Assembly: GCF_023091245.1 (NCBI RefSeq)
Contig: NZ_JAHWXN010000001.1
Span: forward strand, 806,001-870,000
Length of the DNA stretch: 64,000 nucleotides
Source: Microbacterium croceum
GTDB taxonomy: Bacteria; Actinomycetota; Actinomycetes; Actinomycetales; Microbacteriaceae
Direction: 5' to 3'
Shown here: one piece after another, positions 8,386-16,640 of the stretch
How the letters are laid out: the number at the start of each line of letters is the position of its first letter
Position numbering within the stretch: the first letter of the stretch is position 1
Translations under genes and position numbers: made by a program
The notes under the pieces: generated by a model
What the model was told of the DNA's origin: nothing
The model's database searches: none
The model's input: only the letters and a program-made list of their open reading frames with translations

Positions 8386-10712
8386 GCGGTCACCGGCTCC
8401 GTGACGGTCGGACCGAAGTACGACGGAAGCGTGGCGGCCGAGCGCTCGCGCAGCTCCGCGGCCGAGACCGTGAAGACGCCCTGCACCTCGAGCTGCGGTT
8501 CGCTGTCGGTCACGCCGATGCGTGCTACCGGGTAGCCGCGTCCCTCGCAGAGTCCGCGGAACTTCACGTCGTCCTCACGGGGAACCGTCACGATGACGCG
8601 ACCGGTCGACTCGGAGAACAGAGCGGATGCCACATCGACCCCGTCGCGCTCGATGATCTCGTTCAGCCACACACGGGCGCCGACGCCGAAGCGCATGACG
8701 CCCTCGGCGAGGGCCTGGCCGAGGCCGCCCTCCGACACATCGTGCGCCGAGGAGATGAGCCACTCGTCACGCGCTGCCGCGAGCAGGCCGGCGAGGCGTT
8801 TCTCTCCGGCGAGGTCGACCTTCGGGGGCAGTCCGCCGAGGTGGTCGTGCACGACGTCTGCCCAGGCCGAACCCGACAGCTCGGTCGAGGTGGTGCCGAG
8901 CAGGTAGATGTTCTGGCCGATGTCCTGCCATCCGGAGGGGATGCGGCGCGAGACGTCGTCGATGATGCCGAGCACGCCCACCAGCGGGGTCGGGTGGATC
9001 GGTACATCGCCGGTCTGGTTGTAGAACGAGACGTTGCCGCCGGTGACCGGGGTGCCGAGTTCGTAGCATCCGTCGGCGAGGCCGTCGACCGTCTGCCCGA
9101 ACTGCCACATGACCTCGGGGTTCTCGGGGGAGCCGAAGTTCAGGCAGTCGGTGATAGCGGTCGGGGTCGCTCCGGTGACGGCGACGTTGCGGTACGCCTC
9201 GGCCAGCGCGAGCTGCGCACCCGCGTAGGGGTCGAGCTGGCAGTAGCGGCCGTTCGCGTCGGTCGAGATCGCGAAGCCCAGGCCCGACTCCTCGTCGACG
9301 CGGATCATGCCGGCGTCGTCGGGGAAGCTCAGTGCCGTGTTGCCGAGCACGAAGTAGTCGTACTGGTTCGTGATCCAGCGGGTGTCGGCCAGGTTCGGCG
9401 AGCCGACCAGGTTCAGGAACTGCTCGCGCAGCGTCTCGGGGTCGTCGGAGCGCGCGAGGTTCTCGGCAGCATCCGCCTGCAGCGCGTCGATCCACGTCGG
9501 GTACGCGACCGGACGGTCGTAGACCGGGCCGTCGACCGCGACGGTCGAGGGGTCGACGTCGACGATGCGCTCGCCCTGCCAGTCGATCACGAGGCGTCCG
9601 TCTCCGGTGACCTCACCGAGCACCGAGGTCTCCACGTCCCACTTCTTCACGACCGCGAGGAACGCGTCGAGCTTCTCGGGGGCGACGATCGCCATCATGC
9701 GCTCCTGCGACTCCGACATGAGGATCTCCTCGGCCGTGAGCGTGGGGTCGCGCAGCAGCACGTTGTCGAGCGAGACCTTCATGCCGCTGTTGCCGTTGGC
9801 GGCGAGCTCGCTCGTGGCGCAGGAGATGCCGGCGGCACCGAGGTCCTGGATCGCCTCGACCAGCTCGTCGCGGTAGAGCTCGAGGCAGCACTCGATGAGC
9901 ACCTTCTCGGCGAACGGGTCGCCGACCTGCACCGCGGGGCGCTTGGTCGGGCCGCCGTCGGCGAACGTGTCGGAGGCCAGGATGCTGGCGCCGCCGATGC
10001 CGTCACCACCCGTGCGAGCGCCGAAGAGCACGACCTTGTTGCCGACGCCGGTCGCGTTGGCCAGCTTGAGGTCCTCATGGCGGAGCACGCCGACCGCCAG
10101 CGCGTTCACGAGCGGGTTCGCCTGGTAGACCGCGTCGAACACGGTCTCGCCGCCGATGTTCGGCAGGCCGAGGCAGTTGCCGTAGAAGCTGATGCCGCTG
10201 GTCACGCCGTGCACGACGCGGGCGGTGTCGGGGTGGTCGATCGCGCCGAAGCGCAGGGCGTCCATGACCGCGACCGGGCGGGCGCCCATCGAGATGATGT
10301 CGCGCACGATGCCGCCGACGCCGGTCGCCGCACCCTGGAAGGGCTCGATGAACGAGGGGTGGTTGTGCGACTCGGCCTTGAAGGTGACGGCCCAGCCCTC
10401 GCCGACGTCGATGACGCCCGCGTTCTGGCCCATGCCCACCATGAGGCGTTCCTTCATCTCGTCGCTGACCTTCTGACCGAAGCGACGCAGGTAGTTCTTG
10501 CTGCTCTTGTACGAGCAGTGCTCGCTCCACATGACGGAGTACATCGCCAGCTCGCCCGAGGTGGGGCGGCGGCCGAGGATCTCCTTGATGCGCTCGTACT
10601 CGTCGGGCTTGAGTCCGAGGGCCGCGTACGGCTGCTCCTTCTCGGGCGTCGCGATCGCGTTCTCGACAGAGTCGGGGACGTGCTTGTGGGAAGGTGCAGG
10701 GGCGGTGGTCAC
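8382..10712 (-). CDS. purL: Phosphoribosylformylglycinamidine synthase subunit PurL
   Basis: ATP-dependent synthetase of the fourth step of purine biosynthesis, converting FGAR and ammonia to FGAM together with PurS and PurQ. At 776 residues it has the length of the stand-alone (small) PurL. Clear family sequence includes [16 protein letters not shown], the Mg-ATP segment [15 protein letters not shown] and [13 protein letters not shown]. Of two GTG codons six bases apart, the downstream one (10712) is chosen because GGAG lies 5 nt before it and the protein then starts [14 protein letters not shown]. purQ and purS are not in the window. The stop is coupled to a small membrane protein. Confidence 0.97.
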   Translation of the reverse strand: MTTAPAPSHKHVPDSVENAIATPEKEQPYAALGLKPDEYERIKEILGRRPTSGELAMYSVMWSEHCSYKSSKNYLRRFGQKVSDEMKERLMVGMGQNAGVIDVGEGWAVTFKAESHNHPSFIEPFQGAATGVGGIVRDIISMGARPVAVMDALRFGAIDHPDTARVVHGVTSGISFYGNCLGLPNIGGETVFDAVYQANPLVNALAVGVLRHEDLKLANATGVGNKVVLFGARTGGDGIGGASILASDTFADGGPTKRPAVQVGDPFAEKVLIECCLELYRDELVEAIQDLGAAGISCATSELAANGNSGMKVSLDNVLLRDPTLTAEEILMSESQERMMAIVAPEKLDAFLAVVKKWDVETSVLGEVTGDGRLVIDWQGERIVDVDPSTVAVDGPVYDRPVAYPTWIDALQADAAENLARSDDPETLREQFLNLVGSPNLADTRWITNQYDYFVLGNTALSFPDDAGMIRVDEESGLGFAISTDANGRYCQLDPYAGAQLALAEAYRNVAVTGATPTAITDCLNFGSPENPEVMWQFGQTVDGLADGCYELGTPVTGGNVSFYNQTGDVPIHPTPLVGVLGIIDDVSRRIPSGWQDIGQNIYLLGTTSTELSGSAWADVVHDHLGGLPPKVDLAGEKRLAGLLAAARDEWLISSAHDVSEGGLGQALAEGVMRFGVGARVWLNEIIERDGVDVASALFSESTGRVIVTVPREDDVKFRGLCEGRGYPVARIGVTDSEPQLEVQGVFTVSAAELRERSAATLPSYFGPTVTEPVTA

Positions 10713-10751
10713 GCGCACTCCAAAGGAAGGGGCCGGCGGGGCAGCTCCATT

Positions 10752-11747
10752 CTACCGGCGTGTGTCCACCCGGATTTCCGCATCGCGTGCGGCCTCGAAC
10801 CGTTCCGCCAGCACCCCGGCCGCATCGCGCAGCGCGGCAGGTCCCACGATCGTGAACGGGGCGTCGAACCGGGCGACCGCGGCGAGCACGCCGGTCCACG
10901 ACCACGAGCCCACCGTGATCCGGCAGGACCTGTCGTCGATCTCCTCGAGCGTGCCGTCGCCGATCCACGGGGCGACCTCGCGAGCGGTCAGCGCGATCTC
11001 GACCACGCCGGTGCACGGCCAACGGTCCTCGGTCGTCGATCCCTTCGCCCGCGCCGCCAGGTAGGTCTGTGCATCCGCCGCCGGCAGCGGTCGGGGCGTG
11101 AAAGAGGGGCCGGTCGGGATGCGGGGATGCACGCGGTCGAGCCGGAAGATGCGCCAGTCGCCGGCATCCAGATCCCAGGCGAGCAGGTACCAGCGTCCCT
11201 CGCGCGCCACGACGGCATGCGGCTCAGTGCGCCGGACGGGCCGATCGCCCGACGCCGGGCCCGACGCCGGGTCATAGTCGAACCGCAGCACGAGCCGGTC
11301 GCGCACGGCCGCGCTCGCCGCCTCCAGCACGGCCGGATCGACCCTGGTCGTGTTCTCGACGTCGGTGAAGCGGATGCCGTCGACGCGGTGCCGCAGCCGC
11401 GAGGGCATCACCTGCCGCACGGTCGCGAGCGCGCGCGACGCGGCCTCGTCGATGTCGATGCCGCTCGAGGGCACGCTCTGCAGGGCGACCGCGATCGCCA
11501 CGGCCTGATCGTCGTCGAACAGCAGCGGTGGCAGCTCCGACCCCGCCGCGAGACGGTACCCGCCGTCCGGTCCCTTGACCGCGCCGATCCGGTATCCCAG
11601 TTCACGCAGTCGATCCACATCGCGGCGCACGGTACGCGGGCTCACCGCCAGTCGCTCGGCCAGCACGTGGCCCGGCCAGTCCCGCGGCGTCTGCAGCAGC
11701 GAGAGCAGCGCGAGCATGCGCGAGGAGCTTCCGGTCATGTCGTCCAT
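10752..11747 (-). CDS. WYL-domain transcriptional regulator
   Basis: A 331-residue regulator with an N-terminal HTH (about residues 10-60, LAVSPRTVRRDVDRLRELGY) and a WYL sensor domain (RTEPHAVVAREGRWYLLAWDL, about residues 170-190), plus a C-terminal extension. WYL regulators respond to nucleic-acid or small ligands and include DNA-damage and defence regulators. It is divergent from a VOC-family gene that shares the 98-bp intergenic region, a pairing suggesting local control of that gene. The ATG at 11738, three codons downstream, is an equally possible start. Confidence 0.9.
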   Translation of the reverse strand: MDDMTGSSSRMLALLSLLQTPRDWPGHVLAERLAVSPRTVRRDVDRLRELGYRIGAVKGPDGGYRLAAGSELPPLLFDDDQAVAIAVALQSVPSSGIDIDEAASRALATVRQVMPSRLRHRVDGIRFTDVENTTRVDPAVLEAASAAVRDRLVLRFDYDPASGPASGDRPVRRTEPHAVVAREGRWYLLAWDLDAGDWRIFRLDRVHPRIPTGPSFTPRPLPAADAQTYLAARAKGSTTEDRWPCTGVVEIALTAREVAPWIGDGTLEEIDDRSCRITVGSWSWTGVLAAVARFDAPFTIVGPAALRDAAGVLAERFEAARDAEIRVDTRR

Positions 11748-11845
11748 TGTGCGCCGAGAAGAGGACCGAAGCTGACCGCTTCTGTTGCGATCGTTGATCC
11801 GATGGCGGTTCCGACCGACGGAACGCCTGAAGAAAGGGACATCCC

Positions 11846-12304
11846 ATGACTCTCACGACCACCACGCACCTGAACTTCCGCGGCGTCGCCCGGCAGGCGC
11901 TCGACTTCTACCAGTCCGTGTTCGGCGGCGAGATCACGGCCGCGACCTATGGCGACGTCGGCATGCCCGCGGGGGTGCCCGGCGCCGACAAGATCGTGTT
12001 CGGACAGCTGCAGACCGCCGACGGCATCCGCCTGATGGCCTACGACGTCCCGGGTCAGGACGATCCGGATGCCTCGGCCACCGCCGGTTCGACGCACCGC
12101 GAGAACGGCGCCACGATCACGGATCGCACGTTCTTCCAGTCCCTGCGCGGCGACTCGCTCGACCAGATCACAAGTTACTGGGACGCGCTGGCCGACGGCG
12201 CCGTGATCGTCGAGCCGCTCGCGGCCTCGGCCTGGTCGGCGGGCTTCGGCATGCTCACCGACCGCTTCGGGGTGACCTGGGTGCTCGACGTGCAGGCCGG
12301 CTGA
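11846..12304 (+). CDS. VOC (glyoxalase/PhnB-like) family protein
   Basis: A 152-residue protein of the vicinal-oxygen-chelate fold, PhnB-like: it opens with the first strand THLNFRGVARQALDFYQSVF and ends with FGMLTDRFGVTWVLDV, the usual closing of the second module. Family members include metal-dependent dioxygenases, glyoxalases and antibiotic-binding proteins; a substrate cannot be named. Ribosome site GAAAGGG precedes the ATG. It is divergent from the WYL regulator. Confidence 0.88.
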   Translation: MTLTTTTHLNFRGVARQALDFYQSVFGGEITAATYGDVGMPAGVPGADKIVFGQLQTADGIRLMAYDVPGQDDPDASATAGSTHRENGATITDRTFFQSLRGDSLDQITSYWDALADGAVIVEPLAASAWSAGFGMLTDRFGVTWVLDVQAG

Positions 12305-12375
12305 GGCCGCGGCGGCGCTTCGCGCGACCGTCGGGGCATGCGCGCCCGGCGCTTCCGTCGGCCGATGTTCCCGGC

Positions 12376-12436
12376 GGCCAGATGCACGTTCTTCGGCCAA
12401 TTCCGCTCAGTATGGCCGAGAATCGTGCGTCTGGCC
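12376..12436. repeat. Long imperfect inverted repeat between convergent genes
   Basis: Two 23-nt arms (12376-12398 and 12414-12436), starting GGCCAGATGCACG and ending CGTGCGTCTGGCC, match at 19 of 23 positions around a 15-nt loop. It lies between the stops of the VOC gene and the kinase gene and probably serves as a bidirectional terminator. The arms are longer than a simple terminator needs. Confidence 0.6.
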
Positions 12437-12483
12437 GCGCAAAGCGCGCGCAGAATCCGCACCGCGCACCCCGGCGCCACGGC

Positions 12484-13362
12484 TTACGCGGTCTCGGGGG
12501 CCACGACGGTGGTCGCGCCGCGCCTCACGCGCATGAGCGACTCTGCCGAGAGGGCGGCCTCCGCGGCCGTGGGGCGCTCGGCCGGGTCCAGGCGCGTCAT
12601 CCGCTCGAGCAGGTGGCGCCAGTCGTCGCGGATGCGATCCGGGATCGCGGGCGGATTCATGACGCGGGCGGTCGCGGCGCCGCGGCCGGATCCGTTCGCG
12701 GGGTACGCCAGGGACCCGGTCAGCGCCTCGAGCGCGACCAGGCCGAGGCTGAACACGTCACCGGCAGTGCCGGGCTCGGCGTCACGCAGCAGCTCTGGCG
12801 CCATGTACGCGAAGGTGCCGAGCACGACGCCGGGTGCCGTCATGCGGGGGCTGCCGACTTCGCAGGCGATGCCGAAGTCCGCGAGCTTCGCCGTCCACGG
12901 ACCCCCGAGCGCGTCGCGGGCGAGCATGATGTTGGACGGCTTCACGTCTCGGTGGATGATCCCCGCCGCATGCACGACGGCCAGCCCCTCGGCGAGGTCC
13001 CTGGTGAAACGGGCGACCTGGCGAGGGCGCATCGGACCGCTGGTGAGCCGTCGGGCGAGCGTGGGGCCGTCGACGAACTCCATCACCAGGTAGCGAGGGC
13101 GTCCGGGGATCAGCTGCGCGTCGTACAGCGTCACCAGCGAGCGGTGGTCGACGGCGGCCAGCAGCGCCTTCTCGGTGTGGGCGCGGTCGGCGGATGCGGC
13201 GGCGCGGTCATCCTCGTGGATCATCTTGATCGCGACCGGGCGCTCCATGCGGGTGTCCATCGCGTGATAGACGGTCGACATCCCGCCGCGTCCGACGCGC
13301 TCCTGGAGCAGGTAGCGGTCGTCGAGCAGAGCGGTCGCCGGTGAGACGACGTCGAGCGTCAT
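12484..13362 (-). CDS. Serine/threonine protein kinase, soluble
   Basis: A 292-residue Hanks-type kinase consisting of the catalytic domain only. Visible motifs: glycine loop GRGGMSTVYHA, Lys in VAIKMI, catalytic HRDVKPSN, DFG in LADFGIA, and APELL. There is no membrane segment or extracellular sensor, unlike PknB, so it must act in the cytoplasm or be recruited by a partner. The ATG at 13362 has GAGGGTG upstream. Substrates are unknown. Confidence 0.93.
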   Translation of the reverse strand: MTLDVVSPATALLDDRYLLQERVGRGGMSTVYHAMDTRMERPVAIKMIHEDDRAAASADRAHTEKALLAAVDHRSLVTLYDAQLIPGRPRYLVMEFVDGPTLARRLTSGPMRPRQVARFTRDLAEGLAVVHAAGIIHRDVKPSNIMLARDALGGPWTAKLADFGIACEVGSPRMTAPGVVLGTFAYMAPELLRDAEPGTAGDVFSLGLVALEALTGSLAYPANGSGRGAATARVMNPPAIPDRIRDDWRHLLERMTRLDPAERPTAAEAALSAESLMRVRRGATTVVAPETA

Positions 13363-13598
13363 CGCGGCACCCTCGCGGCGGCATTCTCGTGAAGCATGCT
13401 CCGAAACTATGTCGCCCGCACGAACGCGTCTGCTCCCTTGACTCCGATGCGCAGTCGTGAGAGGCGCGGCGTCTCGGGGCGCGCCACGATCACCTCACAC
13501 GTGCGCTGACCCCTCTCGCGTTATCCGCCGACATGTGAAGTGCGGGGTGCGAGTCGCATCCGTAGATTGGTCGAGTCCCGCTGTGAAGGAGCTGTCCC

Positions 13599-13649
13599 AT
13601 GACCGAGATCCAGACCACGACTTGTCGGTCCTGTCCGGGCGCTGCCTGA
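13599..13649 (+). CDS. 16-codon Cys-containing leader peptide upstream of the C-S lyase
   Basis: Reads MTEIQTTTCRSCPGAA followed by TGA. It has the best ribosome site in this stretch (GAAGGAG, about 7 nt before ATG), whereas the downstream aminotransferase gene has none and begins only 8 nt after this stop in another frame. That geometry is typical of a translated leader that controls the next gene by coupling or attenuation. Two Cys codons precede a gene for a cysteine-desulfhydrase/cystathionine-lyase-type enzyme, which fits sensing of cysteine supply. This is inference from layout only. Confidence 0.5.
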   Translation: MTEIQTTTCRSCPGAA

Positions 13650-13657
13650 GTCCTGCC

Positions 13658-14836
13658 ATGGCCGAGTCCCTCCCGTCCCATCCGTTCGACGCCCGTTCGC
13701 GGGTGCAGCTCGATCGACCGCACAGCCGCAAGTGGAGCCTGCATCCGGGCACGATCGGTGCCTGGGTCGCGGAGATGGACTTCGGGGTCGCGCCCCCGAT
13801 CGCCGAGGCTCTGGGCCGCGCGGTGGCCGACGAGAACCTCGGCTACCTGTCGCCTCCGGTGGCGGCGGACCTCAGCGAGGCCACGTCCGACTGGATGCGG
13901 AACGAGTACGGATGGGCGGTCGACCCCGAGCGTGTGCATCATGTGGCGGATGTGATGGCCGCACTGGGCGTGGCCGTGAGGGAGTACTCGCCGGCCGGCT
14001 CGGCCGTGATCGTACCCACCCCGGCATACATGCCGTTTCTGACATATCTACCCTCGATCGGCCATCCCGTGATCGAGGTGCCGGGCGTCGAGGTCGATGG
14101 CCGCTGGCAGCACGACCTGGAACGCATCGATGAGGCCTTCGCCGCCGGGGCGCGGACGCTGGTGCTCTGCAATCCGCACAACCCCACCGGCACCATCGCC
14201 GGGCGCGAAGAGCTCGAGGCGATCGCGGAGATCGTCGAGCGGCACGGCGGACGCGTGTTCGCCGATGAGATCCACGCGCCGCTGCGTTTCGACCAGGCGC
14301 CGTTCATCCCCTACGCGTCGATCTCGGGTGCCGCGGCCGGCCACACCGTCACCGGGACCAGCGCCTCGAAGGCGTGGAACATCGCGGGACTCAAGACCGC
14401 GCAGCTGATCACCTCGAACGACGCCGACCAGGAGCTGTACCGAAAGTTCGGCTTCGCGGTGCACCACGGTGCGTCGACGCTCGGAGTCGTGGCCTCGACC
14501 GCCGCGTACCGGCACGGCAGGCCCTGGCTCGACGAGGTGATCGAGTACCTCGACGGTTCGCGAAGGCAGCTCGCGTCGCTCGTGGAACAGCACCTTCCCG
14601 GCGCCGTGTACCGCATGCCCGAAGCGACATACATCGGCTGGATCGACGTCGGAGCGCTCGGTATCGACAGCCCTCCCGCGGAGTTCTTCCGTGAGCAGGC
14701 CGACGTGGTGCTCACCGAGGGGCGCCTGCTCGGACGCGGATACGAGGACTACGTGCGTATCGTCTTCGCGACCCCGCGACCGATCCTGGAAGAGGCCTTC
14801 GTCGCCATGGGTGATGCCGTGCGGGGGCGGGCGTAG
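13658..14836 (+). CDS. PLP-dependent C-S lyase / aminotransferase, MalY/PatB family
   Basis: Fold-type I PLP enzyme of 392 residues. The family segments are clear: GAWVAEMDFGVAPPIAEAL near the N-terminus, NPHNPTG, FADEIHAPLRF and the PLP lysine in SASKAWNIAG (about residue 238). MalY/PatB proteins cleave cystathionine or cysteine to pyruvate, ammonia and a thiol or sulfide. The ATG at 13658 was chosen because the conserved region begins about 20 residues later; the frame is open upstream, but the strong ribosome site there serves the leader peptide. It probably acts in sulfur amino-acid turnover. Confidence 0.9.
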   Translation: MAESLPSHPFDARSRVQLDRPHSRKWSLHPGTIGAWVAEMDFGVAPPIAEALGRAVADENLGYLSPPVAADLSEATSDWMRNEYGWAVDPERVHHVADVMAALGVAVREYSPAGSAVIVPTPAYMPFLTYLPSIGHPVIEVPGVEVDGRWQHDLERIDEAFAAGARTLVLCNPHNPTGTIAGREELEAIAEIVERHGGRVFADEIHAPLRFDQAPFIPYASISGAAAGHTVTGTSASKAWNIAGLKTAQLITSNDADQELYRKFGFAVHHGASTLGVVASTAAYRHGRPWLDEVIEYLDGSRRQLASLVEQHLPGAVYRMPEATYIGWIDVGALGIDSPPAEFFREQADVVLTEGRLLGRGYEDYVRIVFATPRPILEEAFVAMGDAVRGRA

Positions 14837-14883
14837 GAGGCATCCGAGCATCTACCTCGGGCGCGGCATCCACCTGAGGTCTT

Positions 14884-14927
14884 GCATCCGCCTGCATCCG
14901 CCTGCAGCCCCTGCAGCCCCTGCAGCC
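14884..14927. repeat. Short tandem repeats after the C-S lyase gene
   Basis: Two copies of GCATCCGCCT are followed directly by two and a half copies of GCAGCCCCT. They lie in a 253-bp gap between genes; the rest of the gap holds only a possible AT-rich promoter (GGAATATATC near 15012) for the next gene. Confidence 0.6.
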
Positions 14928-15089
14928 ATCCCTAACGGCATGCATGGACTGGGCGCATCGATTCGATGAACCGTCTCCCCGGCGCCTCAACGCTCTCACT
15001 GAGATCGGTGTGGAATATATCGGGGCGTCCTCGTATGTGTGCTTTCATTTCTCATGCAAGGTACTCGACTGTCCTGAGGAGACAAGTTC

Positions 15090-16091
15090 GTGAACTCACA
15101 GATCGATATCGCCGGCGGGCAACATTACCCGTCAAGCGGAGTAAGAAAGCGGGCCGCGCTGATCGCCACCGCGACCGTGTTCGCGATGGTCTTCGCAGGG
15201 ACGGTGCCTGCCAATGCGGCTTCGGATTCCGACCCGGATGCTGTCGCTGAGGCTGTCGCGGAAGCAGCTCCCACCGATCTCGAAGCGTTGCCCGTCGAGC
15301 AGTTTGGCGACCTTTTGACGGCCTCTCTCGATGACGGCGGAACGGTTGCCACCGGGGTGGACGCCGCAGACGGCCTGACATTCTCATCGGCCGACGGTTC
15401 GCAGGTCGCGAATGTTGCGCTACCGGGAGGGACCGAGCTGAGCCAGGCGTCCGTCAGTGAAGACGGGTCGATCACTTTCGCGGGAGACAGAAGCGTCCCG
15501 TCCGTGAACGTCCTTGCTTCCGCGAATGCGGTGCGCGTCGCTACGGTGATCGCCTCGGCGGAGCAAACCGAGGAGTTCGCATACGATTTCGGGCATGAGG
15601 CGACTGTGGAGATCCGTGAGGACGGCGGCGCCCTCGTGGTGATTCCGGGTGCGGACGGAACCGAGGTGATCATCGCTGACATCGACACACCCTGGGCGAC
15701 GGATGCCAGCGGTGCTCCCGTGTCGACCCACTACGTTGCTGAAAGTGGTGTTCTGACGCAGGTCGTTAGTCACCGTGCCGAGGGCGTCACCTATCCGGTG
15801 GTCGCCGATCCGAAGTTCGACAGCCCGAATGCCCTCCAGGTGCGGGTGCGGTTCACACGCGCCGAGACCGGCACCATCGCTGCGGGAGGGTGGGGCGGCG
15901 CGATCGGCTCATTCTCCTGTGGTGCGATGATGGCGGTCTGTGCGTTGGCGAGCGGCGTGCTGGTCTATCAGGCCGGTGTCGCCCAGCGGTCAAAGCCGAA
16001 GCGTTGCGTGCAGGTCACCGCCACGTCGCCCATCGTCATCCCGGGCCTTGTATGGTGGGTCGACACATACTCAGGCGGGGCGTGTAGATGA
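15090..16091 (+). CDS. Secreted protein of unknown function with VVADP motif and Cys-rich C-terminus
   Basis: A 333-residue exported protein. A signal peptide (RKRAALIATATVFAMVFAG, cleavage near ANA) follows a 17-residue polar N-terminus. The middle is beta-rich and ends HRAEGVTYPVVADP; then comes a module with RVRFTRAETGTIAAGGWGG, a hydrophobic Gly/Ala/Cys stretch and a short tail with WWVDTYSGGACR. From memory, the same order (PVVADP, then a 'xRxxxxETxxIA' segment, then Cys-containing tail) occurs in an orphan family of actinobacterial secreted proteins; no function is known to me. GTG at 15090 has GAGGA upstream. It overlaps the next gene by 4 bases, so the secreted protein and a membrane protein are made together. 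Confidence 0.8.
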   Translation: MNSQIDIAGGQHYPSSGVRKRAALIATATVFAMVFAGTVPANAASDSDPDAVAEAVAEAAPTDLEALPVEQFGDLLTASLDDGGTVATGVDAADGLTFSSADGSQVANVALPGGTELSQASVSEDGSITFAGDRSVPSVNVLASANAVRVATVIASAEQTEEFAYDFGHEATVEIREDGGALVVIPGADGTEVIIADIDTPWATDASGAPVSTHYVAESGVLTQVVSHRAEGVTYPVVADPKFDSPNALQVRVRFTRAETGTIAAGGWGGAIGSFSCGAMMAVCALASGVLVYQAGVAQRSKPKRCVQVTATSPIVIPGLVWWVDTYSGGACR

Positions 16092-16528
16092 TGAGTAACG
16101 CTTCGCCTTTCCGACCGACCCACAGGCCCGTCTGGCGACTGGTTTTCACGATCGTGGCCTTCGTCCTCTACGTCGCGGGGATCGCGCTCAGCGTGCGCGT
16201 TCCGGAGTATCGGCTCTGGTTGCAGCTTCCGGCGAACCTCATCCTGATGGTCTGGTTCTTCGTCATGCTCTGGCACCAGCGGCGTACCGACGCAGAGGGG
16301 GAAGGCCGAGCGACATGGTGGGGATTCCTCACTCGATCGTCGCGGCACTTCGCGCTGACGGTCGCCGTCTTCGCCACCTATGCGGCCTGCGTGCTCATCG
16401 CCGCGGTGCAGCCGTCGTGGCAGCCGACGCTGATCCTGCTCGGCGCGGTCCCCGCGGCCGTCTGGTTCCTGGTCGCGGCGGTGATCCACTTCCGCACGAG
16501 CGCCGCGACGACCGATCGCGCCGACTGA
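16088..16528 (+). CDS. Four-TM membrane protein coupled to the secreted orphan protein
   Basis: A 146-residue protein with four predicted membrane segments (starting near LVFTIVAFVLYVAGIALSV, LPANLILMVWFFVMLW, FALTVAVFATYAACVLIAAV and LLGAVPAAVWFLVAAVI). Its ATGATG start overlaps the upstream stop (ATGA) and has no ribosome site of its own, so it depends on translation of the secreted gene. A role as immunity or export partner of that protein is possible but unproven. Confidence 0.8.
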   Translation: MMSNASPFRPTHRPVWRLVFTIVAFVLYVAGIALSVRVPEYRLWLQLPANLILMVWFFVMLWHQRRTDAEGEGRATWWGFLTRSSRHFALTVAVFATYAACVLIAAVQPSWQPTLILLGAVPAAVWFLVAAVIHFRTSAATTDRAD

Positions 16529-16550
16529 CCCTGCACCCCCACGCATGAGA

Positions 16551-16583
16551 GAAGCGCACGCCCGGGGGGAGGGCGTGCGCTTC
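16551..16583 (+). terminator. Strong hairpin terminator
   Basis: Perfect 13-bp stem GAAGCGCACGCCC / GGGCGTGCGCTTC with a 7-nt purine loop, 22 bases after the stop of the four-TM protein gene. Confidence 0.8.
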
Positions 16584-16602
16584 CCATCCCCAGGGGGATG
16601 GC

Positions 16603-16635
16603 GACGGATGCCGTGTTCGGGTCACGGCATCCGTC
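16603..16635 (-). terminator. Hairpin terminator of the M1 peptidase gene
   Basis: Perfect 13-bp stem GACGGATGCCGTG / CACGGCATCCGTC with a 7-nt loop, just beyond the peptidase stop on the minus strand. With the hairpin at 16551 it gives each of the two convergent genes its own terminator. Confidence 0.75.
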
Positions 16636-16640
16636 GGGCC

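Noticed and set aside
8742..11849. A 1035-codon plus-strand frame covering purL and the WYL regulator
   Set aside because: It is antisense to two recognisable genes and shows shadow-type composition.
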